Below, in pieces: positions 18,954-27,678 of a stretch of 64,000 nt of DNA (the stretch's first letter is position 1; each line of letters starts with the position of its first letter). Location: assembly GCF_010119935.1 (NCBI RefSeq), contig NZ_CP048209.1, positions 2,041,501-2,105,500 of the forward strand, in the 5' to 3' direction. This DNA comes from Paenibacillus lycopersici. Lineage in GTDB: Bacteria > Bacillota > Bacilli > Paenibacillales > Paenibacillaceae. The notes below the pieces were generated by a model. That model searched no databases. It had not been told where the DNA came from and saw nothing but the letters and a program-made list of their open reading frames with translations. The translations under genes and the position numbers were made by a program.

Positions 18954-20180
18954 TCAATCGTAATCGATCGCGGGGCGCGCCTGGTTCTCGCGGGCGGCCA
19001 GCCGTTTGTCCGCGCTCTTCTTGGCGCGCTTCGTGACGGCTTGCTCCTTCTTCGCTTGATGCGCAAGCTCGCGGCCGGTTTTCTTGTAGCTGGCGTAACG
19101 GCGCTCATCCAGCGATCCGTTCCGCAGCGCTTGCTTGACGGCGCAGCCGAGCTCGGCTCCGTGCTTGCAATCGCGGAACCGGCAGGAGGCGGCCAGCGCC
19201 TCGATATCCGAGAACGCTTCCTGCCGGCCGTCGCCGGCATCCCACAGCTGCAATTCGCGCATGCCCGGCGTGTCCATCATGATGAAGCCGCCGGGAAGCG
19301 GGAACAGCTCGCGGTGGGTCGTCGTATGACGTCCGCGCGCATCGTCTTCGCGGACGCCTTGCACATGCTGGCGCTCTTCGCCGGCCAGCCAGTTGAGCAG
19401 CGTCGACTTGCCGGCGCCGGACGAGCCGGTGACCGCGATCGTGCGGCCCGGACGCAAGTACGGCGCCAGCTCGCCGCGGCCTTGATCCTCCAGCGCGCTG
19501 ACCGCATGGACGGGCACGCCGGGCGCGGCCGACTCGACTTCCGCGACGCGGCGGCCGGCATCGTCGCACAAGTCCGCTTTGGTCAGCAGCACGACGGGCG
19601 AGGCGCCGCTTTCCCATGCCGCGACCAGATAGCGCTCGATTTTGGAGACGTTATAGTCGCCGTTCAATGCATTGACGATGAACAGCGTGTCGATATTCGC
19701 GCCGATGACCTGCTCCTCCGGAACGGATCCGGCGGCGCGGCGGATCATCGCCGTGCGGCGCGGCAGCACGCCGTGAATAACAGCGCGCCGTTCGCCGGGC
19801 AGCGGTTGCGCCAGCACCCAGTCGCCGACGGCCGGATAGTCGCCGCGCGCGGAAGCCTGGAACTGAAATTTGCCGCTCACTTCGGCGGCCAGCTCGCCAG
19901 CTTCGCAGCGCACGCGGTACTGGTTCGTGAACTGGGCCGTAACGCGTGCGGGAACGAGACCGGCAGCCGGCTTCGGAGCCGCTTCGAACGCGGTCTGCCA
20001 CTGCTCGTTCCAGCCAAACGCGCCGAGCGTGCAGGCGGCGTCGCTGCCGGCCGTGTCCGGCGCGAAGCCGTTCCCGCCGCTCGCCGAGCCGAGGCGGTCA
20101 GCCGTTTCTTGCGGATTGTTCATGCTGTGTTGATGCTCATGCGAATGCGTATGGTCCATGTTCATGGAACTTAGTTTCAA
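18954..20180 (-). CDS. rsgA: Ribosome small-subunit-dependent GTPase A (RsgA type)
   Basis: About 408 residues, a circularly permuted GTPase used in late 30S assembly. An OB-fold lies about 78-145; then G4 TKAD (200-203), SAL (228-230), G1 GSSGAGKST (252-260), G3 DTPG (303-306) and a zinc motif C333-C338-H340-C346. A TTG at 20180 has AAAGGGG at the right distance; ATGs at 20165 and 20159 lack one. The N-terminus carries a His-rich segment (HTHSHEHQHS) and is longer than in the 298-residue B. subtilis CpgA, so this may be a second RsgA-like paralogue; whether the canonical copy exists elsewhere cannot be seen here. Confidence 0.88.
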   Translation of the reverse strand: MKLSSMNMDHTHSHEHQHSMNNPQETADRLGSASGGNGFAPDTAGSDAACTLGAFGWNEQWQTAFEAAPKPAAGLVPARVTAQFTNQYRVRCEAGELAAEVSGKFQFQASARGDYPAVGDWVLAQPLPGERRAVIHGVLPRRTAMIRRAAGSVPEEQVIGANIDTLFIVNALNGDYNVSKIERYLVAAWESGASPVVLLTKADLCDDAGRRVAEVESAAPGVPVHAVSALEDQGRGELAPYLRPGRTIAVTGSSGAGKSTLLNWLAGEERQHVQGVREDDARGRHTTTHRELFPLPGGFIMMDTPGMRELQLWDAGDGRQEAFSDIEALAASCRFRDCKHGAELGCAVKQALRNGSLDERRYASYKKTGRELAHQAKKEQAVTKRAKKSADKRLAARENQARPAIDYD

Positions 20181-20293
20181 ATTGAAAACCCCTTTTGGTC
20201 GAATAGTCGGTTTGCTTGCCATTGTTCAAGCCGTTATAGCCGTTAAAGCCGTTCATGGTTGGACAGGGCGACAGGACGACAGTCGAAAACGTC

Positions 20294-20326
20294 AAAAAAA
20301 GACCGCAGGAAGTAGCTCCTGCGGTC
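20294..20326 (-). terminator. Intrinsic terminator (second of two in tandem)
   Basis: On the minus strand GACCGCAGGA pairs with TCCTGCGGTC, followed by seven T. It lies between the small transcript from 20612 and the rsgA start, and backs up the terminator at 20439-20478. Confidence 0.8.
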
Positions 20327-20438
20327 TGCTCGCGGATGGGGCGGCGCCGTCCGATGCGCGAACCGCTTCGATGCCTCGTACATGCGTACGCGTTCGAAGC
20401 CGATCGCCGTCGGCAAGGGCGCCCCTTGGCCCGGACAG

Positions 20439-20478
20439 AAAAAAACCGCAGGAAACCGAAGCATCCGGTTCCCTGCGG
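20439..20478 (-). terminator. Intrinsic terminator of the 22-residue small gene
   Basis: On the minus strand CCGCAGGGAACCG pairs with CGGTTTCCTGCGG (one wobble), followed by a T run. It starts about 30 bases after the stop of the small ORF. Between this and the next terminator, CTTCGA and TCGAAG arms (around 20366-20400) suggest additional structure. Confidence 0.85.
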
Positions 20479-20508
20479 CATTGAAACGGCATTACATTGC
20501 CGGTTCTT

Positions 20509-20577
20509 CTATAATCCGTCCGAGACCGATGCGTATGCGATTTCCTTCACAGATAAGATCGTGTAAGTTGCTGCCAT
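20509..20577 (-). CDS. 22-residue small protein of unknown function
   Basis: ATG 20577 to TAG 20509; the peptide begins MAATYTILSVKEIA and ends YASVSDGL. GAGGAGG lies ten bases before the ATG, a good sigma-A promoter lies 35 bases upstream and a strong terminator follows, so it is a self-contained unit. The peptide has no membrane segment and no cysteine, and I do not recognise a family. A leader peptide or a short regulatory RNA with an incidental ORF are alternatives. Confidence 0.5.
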   Translation of the reverse strand: MAATYTILSVKEIAYASVSDGL

Positions 20578-20611
20578 TTCACATCAGCCTCCTCGTTGGT
20601 TTGATGATGCC

Positions 20612-20641
20612 ATTTTATGCCGAAACCGCCAGGTTTGTCAA
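20612..20641 (-). promoter_or_regulatory. Sigma-A type promoter of the 22-residue ORF
   Basis: TTGACA (20641-20636), an 18-base spacer and TAAAAT (20617-20612) on the minus strand, giving a short 5' leader with GAGGAGG. Confidence 0.75.
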
Positions 20642-20788
20642 CCGGCGATTTCGGCAGCCGTCGTTCCCGTGTCGATTCCCGTGAAAGTTTGGCTATACCC
20701 ATGCTTTACCTGTACGCCGGCGTTCGAATCTGCCACAATGAGCGTGCCGCGATTCGCCGGCGCATCCGATAAGAAAGGGTGATATCCG

Positions 20789-20845
20789 ATGACGAACGGA
20801 CTGAATATCGCAACCGCCGCTATACGGAGGGCTGCGCGCGCATGA
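20789..20845 (+). CDS. Possible 18-residue upstream ORF of the methyltransferase gene
   Basis: ATG 20789 to TGA 20845 (peptide MTNGLNIATAAIRRAARA), with AAAGGGTGAT upstream, ending about 30 bases before the methyltransferase start. It could be a leader peptide, but there is no independent support. Confidence 0.25.
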   Translation: MTNGLNIATAAIRRAARA

Positions 20846-20875
20846 CCATCCCCCTGCCAAAGGAGGTCTTGAATA

Positions 20876-21691
20876 ATGAGCGAAAAGCAGCGTAATGAAA
20901 CGGAAAACGAACTCCTGAACGAAGATCAAATCATCGCGCGCTGGTGCGCCGATTTATATGACCAGCATTTGTTCGAGACGGATGAGGACGTCCGCTTCCT
21001 GTTATCGATGCTGGAAACGCCCTCCCTGCGCATCCTTGAGGCCTGCTGCGGCAGCGGGCGCATACTCGTGCCGCTGGCCAAAGCCGGGCACGATGCCGTC
21101 GGCTTCGACCGGGATCCGTTCATGCTGGAGCGCCTTGCAGGCAAGGCGAAGGACTTGAAGAATATCGCCTGGCGCCAGGCCGACGCGATTGCGGAAGGTT
21201 GGGGCGAAGGCTACGACGTCGTCGTGCTCGCGGGGAATATTCTGTTCAATATCGTAGCCGATGTCGCATACGAGCAAGCGCAAGCCTTGTTCATTGAACA
21301 AGCGGCAAACGCAGTCAAACCCGGCGGTCACGTGTATATCGACTACGGTTGTTTTGCCCGTCCCGAAGCCGTATTCGGCCAACCGGGTGCGCGCCTCATC
21401 TGGGAAGGCACCGACCGCGCGGGCAATACCGGGCGAATGGTGCTGCTGGACAGCGCCTACGATGCGGCGGAGGGCATAGACAGGTCTACGCGCAGATTCG
21501 ATATCGCGCTGAGCAATGGCGAGGCGCTGATGAAGGACGTTCCTTCGATCAAGCATTACGCATCGCTGGAGCAGCTGCACGGCTGGCTGGAGCGCGCAGG
21601 GCTGACCGTCATCCGGGAATTCGGAGACTACCGGCGCAATCCGATCGGCGAGCATACGCACAGGGCGATTATATGGGCGCGGAAGCGATAA
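20876..21691 (+). CDS. Class I SAM-dependent methyltransferase
   Basis: 271 residues. Motif I reads RILEACCGSGRILVPLAKAG (about 46-65), with an acidic motif II (GFDRD) and YDVVVLAGNILFN (about 114-126) as the post-I/motif IV region. ATG 20876 follows AAGGAGG. The substrate cannot be told from the sequence. It stands alone, followed by a hairpin. Confidence 0.85.
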   Translation: MSEKQRNETENELLNEDQIIARWCADLYDQHLFETDEDVRFLLSMLETPSLRILEACCGSGRILVPLAKAGHDAVGFDRDPFMLERLAGKAKDLKNIAWRQADAIAEGWGEGYDVVVLAGNILFNIVADVAYEQAQALFIEQAANAVKPGGHVYIDYGCFARPEAVFGQPGARLIWEGTDRAGNTGRMVLLDSAYDAAEGIDRSTRRFDIALSNGEALMKDVPSIKHYASLEQLHGWLERAGLTVIREFGDYRRNPIGEHTHRAIIWARKR

Positions 21692-21704
21692 TCCGCCGGA
21701 AAAC

Positions 21705-21746
21705 GCGAAAGGAACGGGGATCCTGTCGAATTCCCGTTCCTTTCGC
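21705..21746 (+). terminator. Hairpin terminator after the methyltransferase
   Basis: GCGAAAGGAACGGG pairs perfectly with CCCGTTCCTTTCGC; only a short T-poor tail follows, so efficiency is uncertain. Confidence 0.65.
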
Positions 21747-21841
21747 TATGTAACCGTTCAAGACCGCGCGTTGAAGAAGCGCGCCCAAGGCCAAGGCCGC
21801 CGTTGCCGGCCAATGACAACCGGCGGGCCGGATTTAGAGCT

Positions 21842-21884
21842 ATTTAAAAGACCTTGCTCCGGCAGGCAGCCGAACCAAGGCCTT
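21842..21884 (-). terminator. Terminator of the yqzM-like gene
   Basis: On the minus strand AAGGCCTTG pairs with CAAGGTCTT (one wobble), with an inner CGGC/GCCG pair, followed by TTAAATA. It starts five bases after the stop codon. Confidence 0.75.
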
Positions 21885-21888
21885 CGAA

Positions 21889-22035
21889 TTACGAAATCGC
21901 GAATTTGATAATCACCGCAACGGCGAAAATAACGAACAGAAGGCCGAAGAACCCGCCGAACCCCATGGCGACGTCGAATAAGTCATCGCGCGGCTCCTCG
22001 TTCACGTGCTCACGTGGATCTCTAACATTTTCCAT
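21889..22035 (-). CDS. yqzM: YqzM family small membrane protein
   Basis: 48 residues, MENVRDPREHVNEEPRDD followed by one hydrophobic helix (about 25-48, VAMGFGGFFGLLFVIFAVAV). Size, acidic N-terminus and the GFGGFFG / VIIKF pattern match the YqzM family of small endospore-former membrane proteins of unknown role. ATG 22035 follows GAGGAGGAA; a promoter and terminator flank it, so it is monocistronic. Confidence 0.8.
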   Translation of the reverse strand: MENVRDPREHVNEEPRDDLFDVAMGFGGFFGLLFVIFAVAVIIKFAIS

Positions 22036-22073
22036 GCTTCATTTCCTCCTCTAAGGCGACGATTGCTCCCCAT

Positions 22074-22103
22074 AGTATAACCAACTTTCAGAATAATTGT
22101 AAA
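22074..22103 (-). promoter_or_regulatory. Sigma-A type promoter of yqzM
   Basis: TTTACA (22103-22098), an 18-base spacer and TATACT (22079-22074) on the minus strand, about 40 bases before the ATG. Confidence 0.7.
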
Positions 22104-22188
22104 GGCGCGAACGTGACAAAATTGAGGACATTTTCCATGTCGGATCCTGCATCCGCTAAGTTCTTCCGCCGCAATCGAAACCGCCATG

Positions 22189-22197
22189 TGGTACAAT
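22189..22197 (+). promoter_or_regulatory. Extended -10 element of uvrC
   Basis: TGGTACAAT about 33 bases before the uvrC start; no good -35 is visible at normal spacing. Confidence 0.5.
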
Positions 22198-22230
22198 AAA
22201 AGGTAGCGATCGACCGGGAGGGAGAGGAAC

Positions 22231-24351
22231 ATGGGCGACAATCACGCAAGCGAGACGTCCGCCGACAGGCGTCTTGCGGAAGAACGGATCCGCGGCAAGC
22301 TCGCGCTGCTGCCGGATCAGCCCGGCTGCTATTTAATGAAGGACGGCAGCGGCACCATCATCTATGTCGGCAAGGCGAAAGTGCTCAAAAATCGCGTGCG
22401 GTCGTATTTTAACGGCAGCCATAACGGCAAGACGCTGCGGCTCGTCTCGCAGATCCGCGATTTCGAATATATCGTCACGTCCAGCAACATGGAAGCGCTC
22501 ATTCTCGAGTGCAATTTGATCAAGCAGTATCACCCGCGCTACAACGTTCTGCTCAAGGACGACAAGACGTTTCCTTATATCAAAATCACGAGCGAGAAGC
22601 ATCCCAAGCTCGAGGTGACGCGGCGCATCGTGAAGGACAAGGGCAAGTATTTCGGACCGTATCCGAACGCGTTCGCGGCCCAGCAGACGAAGAAGCTGCT
22701 CGACCGGCTGTATCCGCTGCGCAAATGCGGGACGCTGCCGGACAAGGTATGTCTCTACTATCATCTGGGACAATGCGTCGCGCCATGCGAATTCGATATC
22801 GCGCCGGGGACGTACGAGACGATGGTCCAGGAGATTACCCGGTTTCTGGGCGGCGGGCATGACGAGGTGAGGAAGGCGCTGCAGGCCAAGATGGAAGCGG
22901 CCGCCGAGGAGATGGAATTCGAACGGGCGAAGGAATTCCGCGACCAGATTATCGCCATCGACGCCGTCATGGAGAAGCAGAAGATTACGATGAACGACGC
23001 GATGGACCGCGACGTGTTCGGCTTCGCGGTCGACAAGGGCTGGATGTGCGTGCAAATCATGTACATGCGGCAGGGCAAGCTGATCGAGCGCCGGGCGACG
23101 ATGTTCCCGTATTACGGCAATGCGTACGACGACTTCATGACGTTCGTGACCCAGTATTATTCGGAGAACCCGGCGCTGCCGAAGGAGATTTTCCTGCCGG
23201 CGCTGCCCGGCGCGGATACCGCGGAGGAGCTAGCGCCATCGATGGAAGCGGCTGACGGACAAGGCGCCGGCTCCGTTACGCTGACGGATGCGGCGGAAGC
23301 CAGGCAGCCGGCATCGCTCGCCGCCGAAGCGCAATCCGATTACCGGCTCGGCCATGAGGCCGTCGCGGCCGAAACGGAAGGCGAAACGGAAACGGAAACG
23401 GAAGGCGGCGAAACTGAAGCTTCCGTCGCGATCAGAGCGGTCGAAGCGGACGAGGATGCAGCCGATGCCGAAGAAGCGCCGGCCGCCGGCACGCCGGAAG
23501 CGGAGCTGCGGAGCTCGCTGCAGAAATGGCTGAAGGTGAAGGTGTTCATTCCCCAGCGCGGGCGGAAGAAGGACGTCGTGGCCATGGCCGTTCATAATGC
23601 CAGCATGGCGCTCGAAGAGAAGTTCAAGCTGATCGAGCGCGACGAGGACCGCACGTTCAAGGCGGCGGAAGGGCTCGCGGAAGCGATCGGCCTGCCGCAG
23701 GTGAGCCGGATCGAAGCGTTCGACAACTCCAACATCCAGGGCACGAATCCCGTGTCCGCGATGGTCGTCTTCACGGACGGCAAGCCGGACAAGAAGGAAT
23801 ACCGCAAGTATAAGGTCAAGACCGTCCAAGGCCCGGACGATTACGAGACGATGCGGGAAGTCGTCCGCCGCCGCTACGAGCGGGTGCTGAACGAAGGGCT
23901 GCCGCTGCCGGATCTGATCATCGTCGACGGCGGCCGGGGACAGATCTCGGCCGCGCTGGACGTCCTGGAGAACGAGCTCGGCCTCGCCGTTCCGGTATGC
24001 GGCCTCGTCAAGGACGCCAAGCATAAGACGGCGCAGCTCATGACGGGCGACCCTCCGGAAGTGGTGCCGCTCGCGCGCGACAGCCAGGCGTTCTACCTGC
24101 TCCAGCGCATTCAGGACGAGGTGCACCGTTTCGCCATCACGTTCCACCGCGAGCAGCGGGCCAAGTCGATGGTCGCCTCGAGGCTCGACGCCATTCCGGG
24201 CATCGGCGAGAAGCGGCGCAAGGCGCTCCTGAAGCATTTCGGCTCCATTAAGAAAATCAAAGAGGCCGCAATCGAAGATTTCCGGCCTCTGTCGATCGGC
24301 GAGAAGCTCGCCGCGCAAATTATCGAAGCATTGAGGGAGGAACCGTCCTAG
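22231..24351 (+). CDS. uvrC: Excinuclease ABC subunit C (UvrC) with an acidic insertion
   Basis: 706 residues; most UvrC proteins have about 600. It makes both incisions in nucleotide excision repair. Domains: GIY-YIG nuclease (about 28-105, GCYLMKD and IIYVGKAK), cysteine cluster C166/C174/C182/C186, UVR UvrB-binding helices (about 213-245), the RNase-H-like 3' endonuclease core with [18 protein letters not shown] (about 494-511), and C-terminal helix-hairpin-helix [20 protein letters not shown]. Residues about 328-425 are an insertion rich in Glu, Ala and Thr, with an [16 protein letters not shown] run, between the two catalytic halves. It overlaps its own terminator. In B. subtilis uvrC also lies near sdhCAB. 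Confidence 0.95.
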   Translation: MGDNHASETSADRRLAEERIRGKLALLPDQPGCYLMKDGSGTIIYVGKAKVLKNRVRSYFNGSHNGKTLRLVSQIRDFEYIVTSSNMEALILECNLIKQYHPRYNVLLKDDKTFPYIKITSEKHPKLEVTRRIVKDKGKYFGPYPNAFAAQQTKKLLDRLYPLRKCGTLPDKVCLYYHLGQCVAPCEFDIAPGTYETMVQEITRFLGGGHDEVRKALQAKMEAAAEEMEFERAKEFRDQIIAIDAVMEKQKITMNDAMDRDVFGFAVDKGWMCVQIMYMRQGKLIERRATMFPYYGNAYDDFMTFVTQYYSENPALPKEIFLPALPGADTAEELAPSMEAADGQGAGSVTLTDAAEARQPASLAAEAQSDYRLGHEAVAAETEGETETETEGGETEASVAIRAVEADEDAADAEEAPAAGTPEAELRSSLQKWLKVKVFIPQRGRKKDVVAMAVHNASMALEEKFKLIERDEDRTFKAAEGLAEAIGLPQVSRIEAFDNSNIQGTNPVSAMVVFTDGKPDKKEYRKYKVKTVQGPDDYETMREVVRRRYERVLNEGLPLPDLIIVDGGRGQISAALDVLENELGLAVPVCGLVKDAKHKTAQLMTGDPPEVVPLARDSQAFYLLQRIQDEVHRFAITFHREQRAKSMVASRLDAIPGIGEKRRKALLKHFGSIKKIKEAAIEDFRPLSIGEKLAAQIIEALREEPS

Positions 24352-24373
24352 ACGGTTTCGACCCTCTTTTTTT
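24333..24373 (+). terminator. uvrC terminator overlapping the stop codon
   Basis: GAGGG/CCCTC and AACCGT/ACGGTT arms with the TAG in the loop, followed by seven T. Confidence 0.85.
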
Positions 24374-24446
24374 ATATAAGCATGCATCAACTTCTTCCTT
24401 ATATACGCCATCTTCTATTTCGCCGGAATGGAACGCGCCGCGCCGC

Positions 24447-26054
24447 TTAAGCCGGCGATAGCCGTCTCCTCTTGTCCCATGCCCGGAAGAGCCAGGCGAT
24501 CGGAATCGGCAGAACGATGTAGAAGATGCCGATCAGCACGTCGCCGGCGCCGCCCATGAACATGAGCGAGATCGCCATCATCGTGCTGTCGAAGATCGCA
24601 TGCGCGAACAGCACGGTAATGAAGCCGAAGCGCAGGAACAGGAAGCTGAAGACGAGACCGATGACGGTCAGCTCCAGCAGCCGCGTCGTCGACGGGAAGA
24701 TCGGATACGTGACATGGCCGAGCGCCCAGATGATCGTCGGGATGAGCGACGCGACGAACGAGTTTTTGAACCAGCGCTTCAGCAGCCCGATACCGAACAG
24801 CCGGAACACCGCTTCCTCCGAGATGGCGGCGCACCAAGCGAGGAGCGGGAACGCCCAGGGGACCGCCAGATTGTACGTCGATTGCGTGACGTCGGTGGTA
24901 GCCCAGGAGCCGTAGGCATGCATGAGAACGATGAAGATGACCGTCTGCAGGCCAAGCAGCGCGAAGGCCGACAAATAGCCGAGCCACATGCTGCGCCATA
25001 CATGCTCGCCATAGCCGGCTTGGCCGTAACGGGGCCATAAGCTGCGGCCCATCGACCGCCACAGACCGTCGCCGGCGACGAGCGAGAAATAGACGGCGAG
25101 GGCCATGACGATCGTCACGAGGCAGGTCACGAGCACGGCCGCCGCCGCGAGTATGCTGCCGTCGGCCGTTTCGCCGTAGCCGGCGAGAAGGCCGTCTTTC
25201 ATGTTGATATCGTTGACGATATACATGACGAGGAACAGCAGCGTAATGACGATCCCTCTAACGAACGAGCTGTGTTTGCGATAAAGCGATGCATAGATGA
25301 TAGCCAGAATAAACAGCACGAAGGAGAGGAACAGGCTGCCGATGGTCGACAAGTAATTGGCGAGCTTCTTCTGCTTCGTTACATAATCGGCATAGCTCTC
25401 CGGAACGACGAAAGCCGGCTTGAACTTCACGATGCGGTAGCCGCCGTTATCCAGTTGCTCGCTGCGAATGCCGAGCATCAGCTTCGCCTCTCCGACGTCG
25501 GAGGTTGTTTGCTCCAGCCAGATATCGCCGGTTTCCGGCTGCGTCCGGTACACCTTCAGCCCGGATTTCTGATAGCCTTGGGACGAAGCGAACGCGAGCG
25601 CGGATTCCTGCAGCCCGCTGCCCCGGGCGGGCTTGACGTCCTTGTCGTCCAGCCGGTTCCAGCCGACAACCTTGCCGCTCTGCATATGAACGTAGACGAA
25701 CGCCATGCTGTTATCCGGCATTTCCGCGTTCACTTGAAACGTATCCGTCGGAAGCGTCGCATCGTATTTGTCTTCATAGCTGCGGGTCAGCTTGTTCTTC
25801 TCCAGGTAGCCGTACAGCATGCTGTCCGATTGATGAACGGCATGAACGCTCAAGGGCCGGTTTCCGTACTGCCGCTGCACGAAGGAAGCCGCGAGCTGCT
25901 CGGCTTTGCTCTTGGCGATGACCGGCTCGCTGTTGTTGGAGAAGAACGATTCCGCCGTCGATGGAACGATTTGAATGAGCAAATAAAGAATGATGCCGAT
26001 TCCGGCCAGCCAGCCGAACCATTTCCAATTGGGCTTTAATTGCAATGCATCCAT
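24447..26054 (-). CDS. CPBP family intramembrane metalloprotease
   Basis: 535 residues from ATG 26054 (GAGGTG five bases upstream). One N-terminal membrane anchor (about 12-30) and an extracytoplasmic domain of about 210 residues come before seven or eight membrane segments. The C-terminal CPBP (Rce1/ABI) core has SEEAVFR (EExxxR, about 408-416), GHVTYP (about 447) and FAHAIFDST (about 486), the presumed zinc-site residues. Members cleave substrates in the membrane or protect against peptides; the substrate here is unknown. The large N-terminal outer domain is an addition to the bare core. Confidence 0.88.
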   Translation of the reverse strand: MDALQLKPNWKWFGWLAGIGIILYLLIQIVPSTAESFFSNNSEPVIAKSKAEQLAASFVQRQYGNRPLSVHAVHQSDSMLYGYLEKNKLTRSYEDKYDATLPTDTFQVNAEMPDNSMAFVYVHMQSGKVVGWNRLDDKDVKPARGSGLQESALAFASSQGYQKSGLKVYRTQPETGDIWLEQTTSDVGEAKLMLGIRSEQLDNGGYRIVKFKPAFVVPESYADYVTKQKKLANYLSTIGSLFLSFVLFILAIIYASLYRKHSSFVRGIVITLLFLVMYIVNDINMKDGLLAGYGETADGSILAAAAVLVTCLVTIVMALAVYFSLVAGDGLWRSMGRSLWPRYGQAGYGEHVWRSMWLGYLSAFALLGLQTVIFIVLMHAYGSWATTDVTQSTYNLAVPWAFPLLAWCAAISEEAVFRLFGIGLLKRWFKNSFVASLIPTIIWALGHVTYPIFPSTTRLLELTVIGLVFSFLFLRFGFITVLFAHAIFDSTMMAISLMFMGGAGDVLIGIFYIVLPIPIAWLFRAWDKRRRLSPA

Positions 26055-26472
26055 GCAGCACCTCGTTTGCGCGTATTGTACAACAACCTGCAAGACGTAG
26101 AAGACGAGTCAATTGCCTAACCTTAACATATCCGATTTGCCGTTTTCCATGATCGGCAGGCGGCGGTAACGCCGGCGGCGCGACCGAGCTGCGCGAACGT
26201 ACATGTCCTATTCATATTCGCCGATTCCGCCATTAAACCGCCATTCGCCATATAAATGGAAGGAAAAAATGGCGTCCGCGTCCGCTGTCTGCCGCTCATG
26301 CGCAAAGAAAGGCCGCCGGACGGCCCGTCCGCATGGTATTGGATACGAAAAATGGCAAACACTAAAGAAGAGGGTTTCCGCATGTTCGCCTTGCTTGTCG
26401 TCGTGCCCGGGAAGCCGGGCCGCTCCGCTTCGAAGGTGCTCCTCCGCCGCGGCAACGGCCCGATCCGCGCTG
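26055..26472. other. Intergenic stretch with no recognised gene
   Basis: 418 bases between the LysR stop and the CPBP start, both leftward. Short frames on either strand lack ribosome sites. A GCCCGG/CCGGGC hairpin at about 26406-26422 has no T run. No promoter or RNA family was recognised. Confidence 0.5.
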
Positions 26473-27366
26473 CTACACGGGTCTGTACTGGGAAGCGATT
26501 TCGTCGATCCACTGCCGGACGGCCGGACTCAGGCTATCCGAATGATCATAGATGAGCGAAGTCGTCCGTTTCGACTGCTCCAGCTCGCGGATCGGCACGA
26601 CGAGCAGGTCGTTGTCCGTCAGCATCTGCGGACGCAGGTACGACTTCGGCAGCAGCGTCGCCGCTCGGCATGTCTGCAGCAGGCGCAGGATCGCCTCGAA
26701 CGAGTCGATCTCCATGCGGACGTCGGGCAGCAGCCGATAGCGCTCGAACAGCTCGTCCGTCATGATCCGGTACCAGGTGCCCTTGGAGAACAGAATCATC
26801 GGCATGCCGTTCAAATCGTTGATGACCGGCGCTGTTTTCTCCATTATAAAGTGGTTTCGCGGAAGAACGAGCACGAGGTGGTCGTCGAAGAGCGGCACGC
26901 AGTTGAGATGCGGATCCTCGATGCTCGAGGCGACGATGCCGAGATCGGCTTTGCGTTCGCGGACAAGCGTGACGATTTCATGCGTTTTGCCGGTAATCGC
27001 TTTGATGTCGAGCTCCGGGCTGATCGCGGTCAGCGCCTGGATCAAGTCCGGCAGGGACGTTTGCAGCGTCGTCAGGCTGGCGCCGATCGTGAACGTGGAG
27101 CGTCCGGTATCCTTGTACTCGGCAAGCAGCTTCAGGAAGCGCAGATGCTGCTGCCTCGCTTCCACCGCGTAGTCGTACGTCAGCTGGCCGATGCGCGTCA
27201 GTTCCAGCCGTTTGCCGATCCGGCGGAAGAGCAGCGTGCCGAGCTCCTGCTCCAGCTTGGCGATTTTGCGCGACAGGGCCGGCTGGGACAGGTTGAGCGC
27301 CGCCGACGCCTTGTTCATGCTGGACTGCTCGACGACGACGGTAAACATGTTCAATTCTTCTAGCAT
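26473..27366 (-). CDS. LysR family regulator divergent from sdhCAB
   Basis: 297 residues from ATG 27366 (AAGGGGG upstream; an in-frame ATG at 27390 has no ribosome site). N-terminal winged HTH: LEELNMFTVVVEQSSMNKASAALNLSQPALSRKIAKLEQELG (about 2-45). The C-terminal type-2 periplasmic-binding fold binds a small co-inducer. It faces sdhCAB across about 310 bases containing an ATAAT-N10-ATTAT dyad. Divergent LysR genes usually control their neighbour, so a link to succinate dehydrogenase expression is inferred, not shown. Confidence 0.9.
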   Translation of the reverse strand: MLEELNMFTVVVEQSSMNKASAALNLSQPALSRKIAKLEQELGTLLFRRIGKRLELTRIGQLTYDYAVEARQQHLRFLKLLAEYKDTGRSTFTIGASLTTLQTSLPDLIQALTAISPELDIKAITGKTHEIVTLVRERKADLGIVASSIEDPHLNCVPLFDDHLVLVLPRNHFIMEKTAPVINDLNGMPMILFSKGTWYRIMTDELFERYRLLPDVRMEIDSFEAILRLLQTCRAATLLPKSYLRPQMLTDNDLLVVPIRELEQSKRTTSLIYDHSDSLSPAVRQWIDEIASQYRPV

Positions 27367-27440
27367 GGACTGCCGTGTCCCCCTTGTCATGGAGCTGATT
27401 ATTCGAGCTGCATATGTCGATTCGTTATAAGTTGTAATGA

Positions 27441-27460
27441 ATAATACGCAATTCCATTAT
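27441..27460. promoter_or_regulatory. Candidate LysR binding dyad
   Basis: ATAAT, ten bases, ATTAT in the AT-rich centre of the LysR-sdhC divergent region; T-N11-A type dyads are typical LysR sites. Confidence 0.4.
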
Positions 27461-27576
27461 AAGCGCAAAAGGAGTATGATGTGAAATGCGACCATTATGT
27501 GAAAATGTTTAGTAATCGGGGGCGGATTCATCGGTTGCGCAGCTCATTGCCATCCTGCCGATGGAAAGAAACTTTA

Positions 27577-27605
27577 TTGACGCCTTTTTGGGCGAAGGGT
27601 ACAAT
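27577..27605 (+). promoter_or_regulatory. Sigma-A type promoter of sdhCAB
   Basis: TTGACG (27577-27582), a 17-base spacer and TACAAT (27600-27605); transcript start near 27612, about 67 bases before the sdhC ATG. Confidence 0.75.
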
Positions 27606-27678
27606 GGAGAATGGTTTTGTCGAATGGTGAAAATTGGCGAATGTAACCCCACAGTTTGGAAAGGAGAACGTTTACGAC

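Noticed and set aside
20842..20895. 17-codon ORF overlapping the methyltransferase start
   Set aside because: No ribosome site of its own and it overlaps the AAGGAGG of the real gene.
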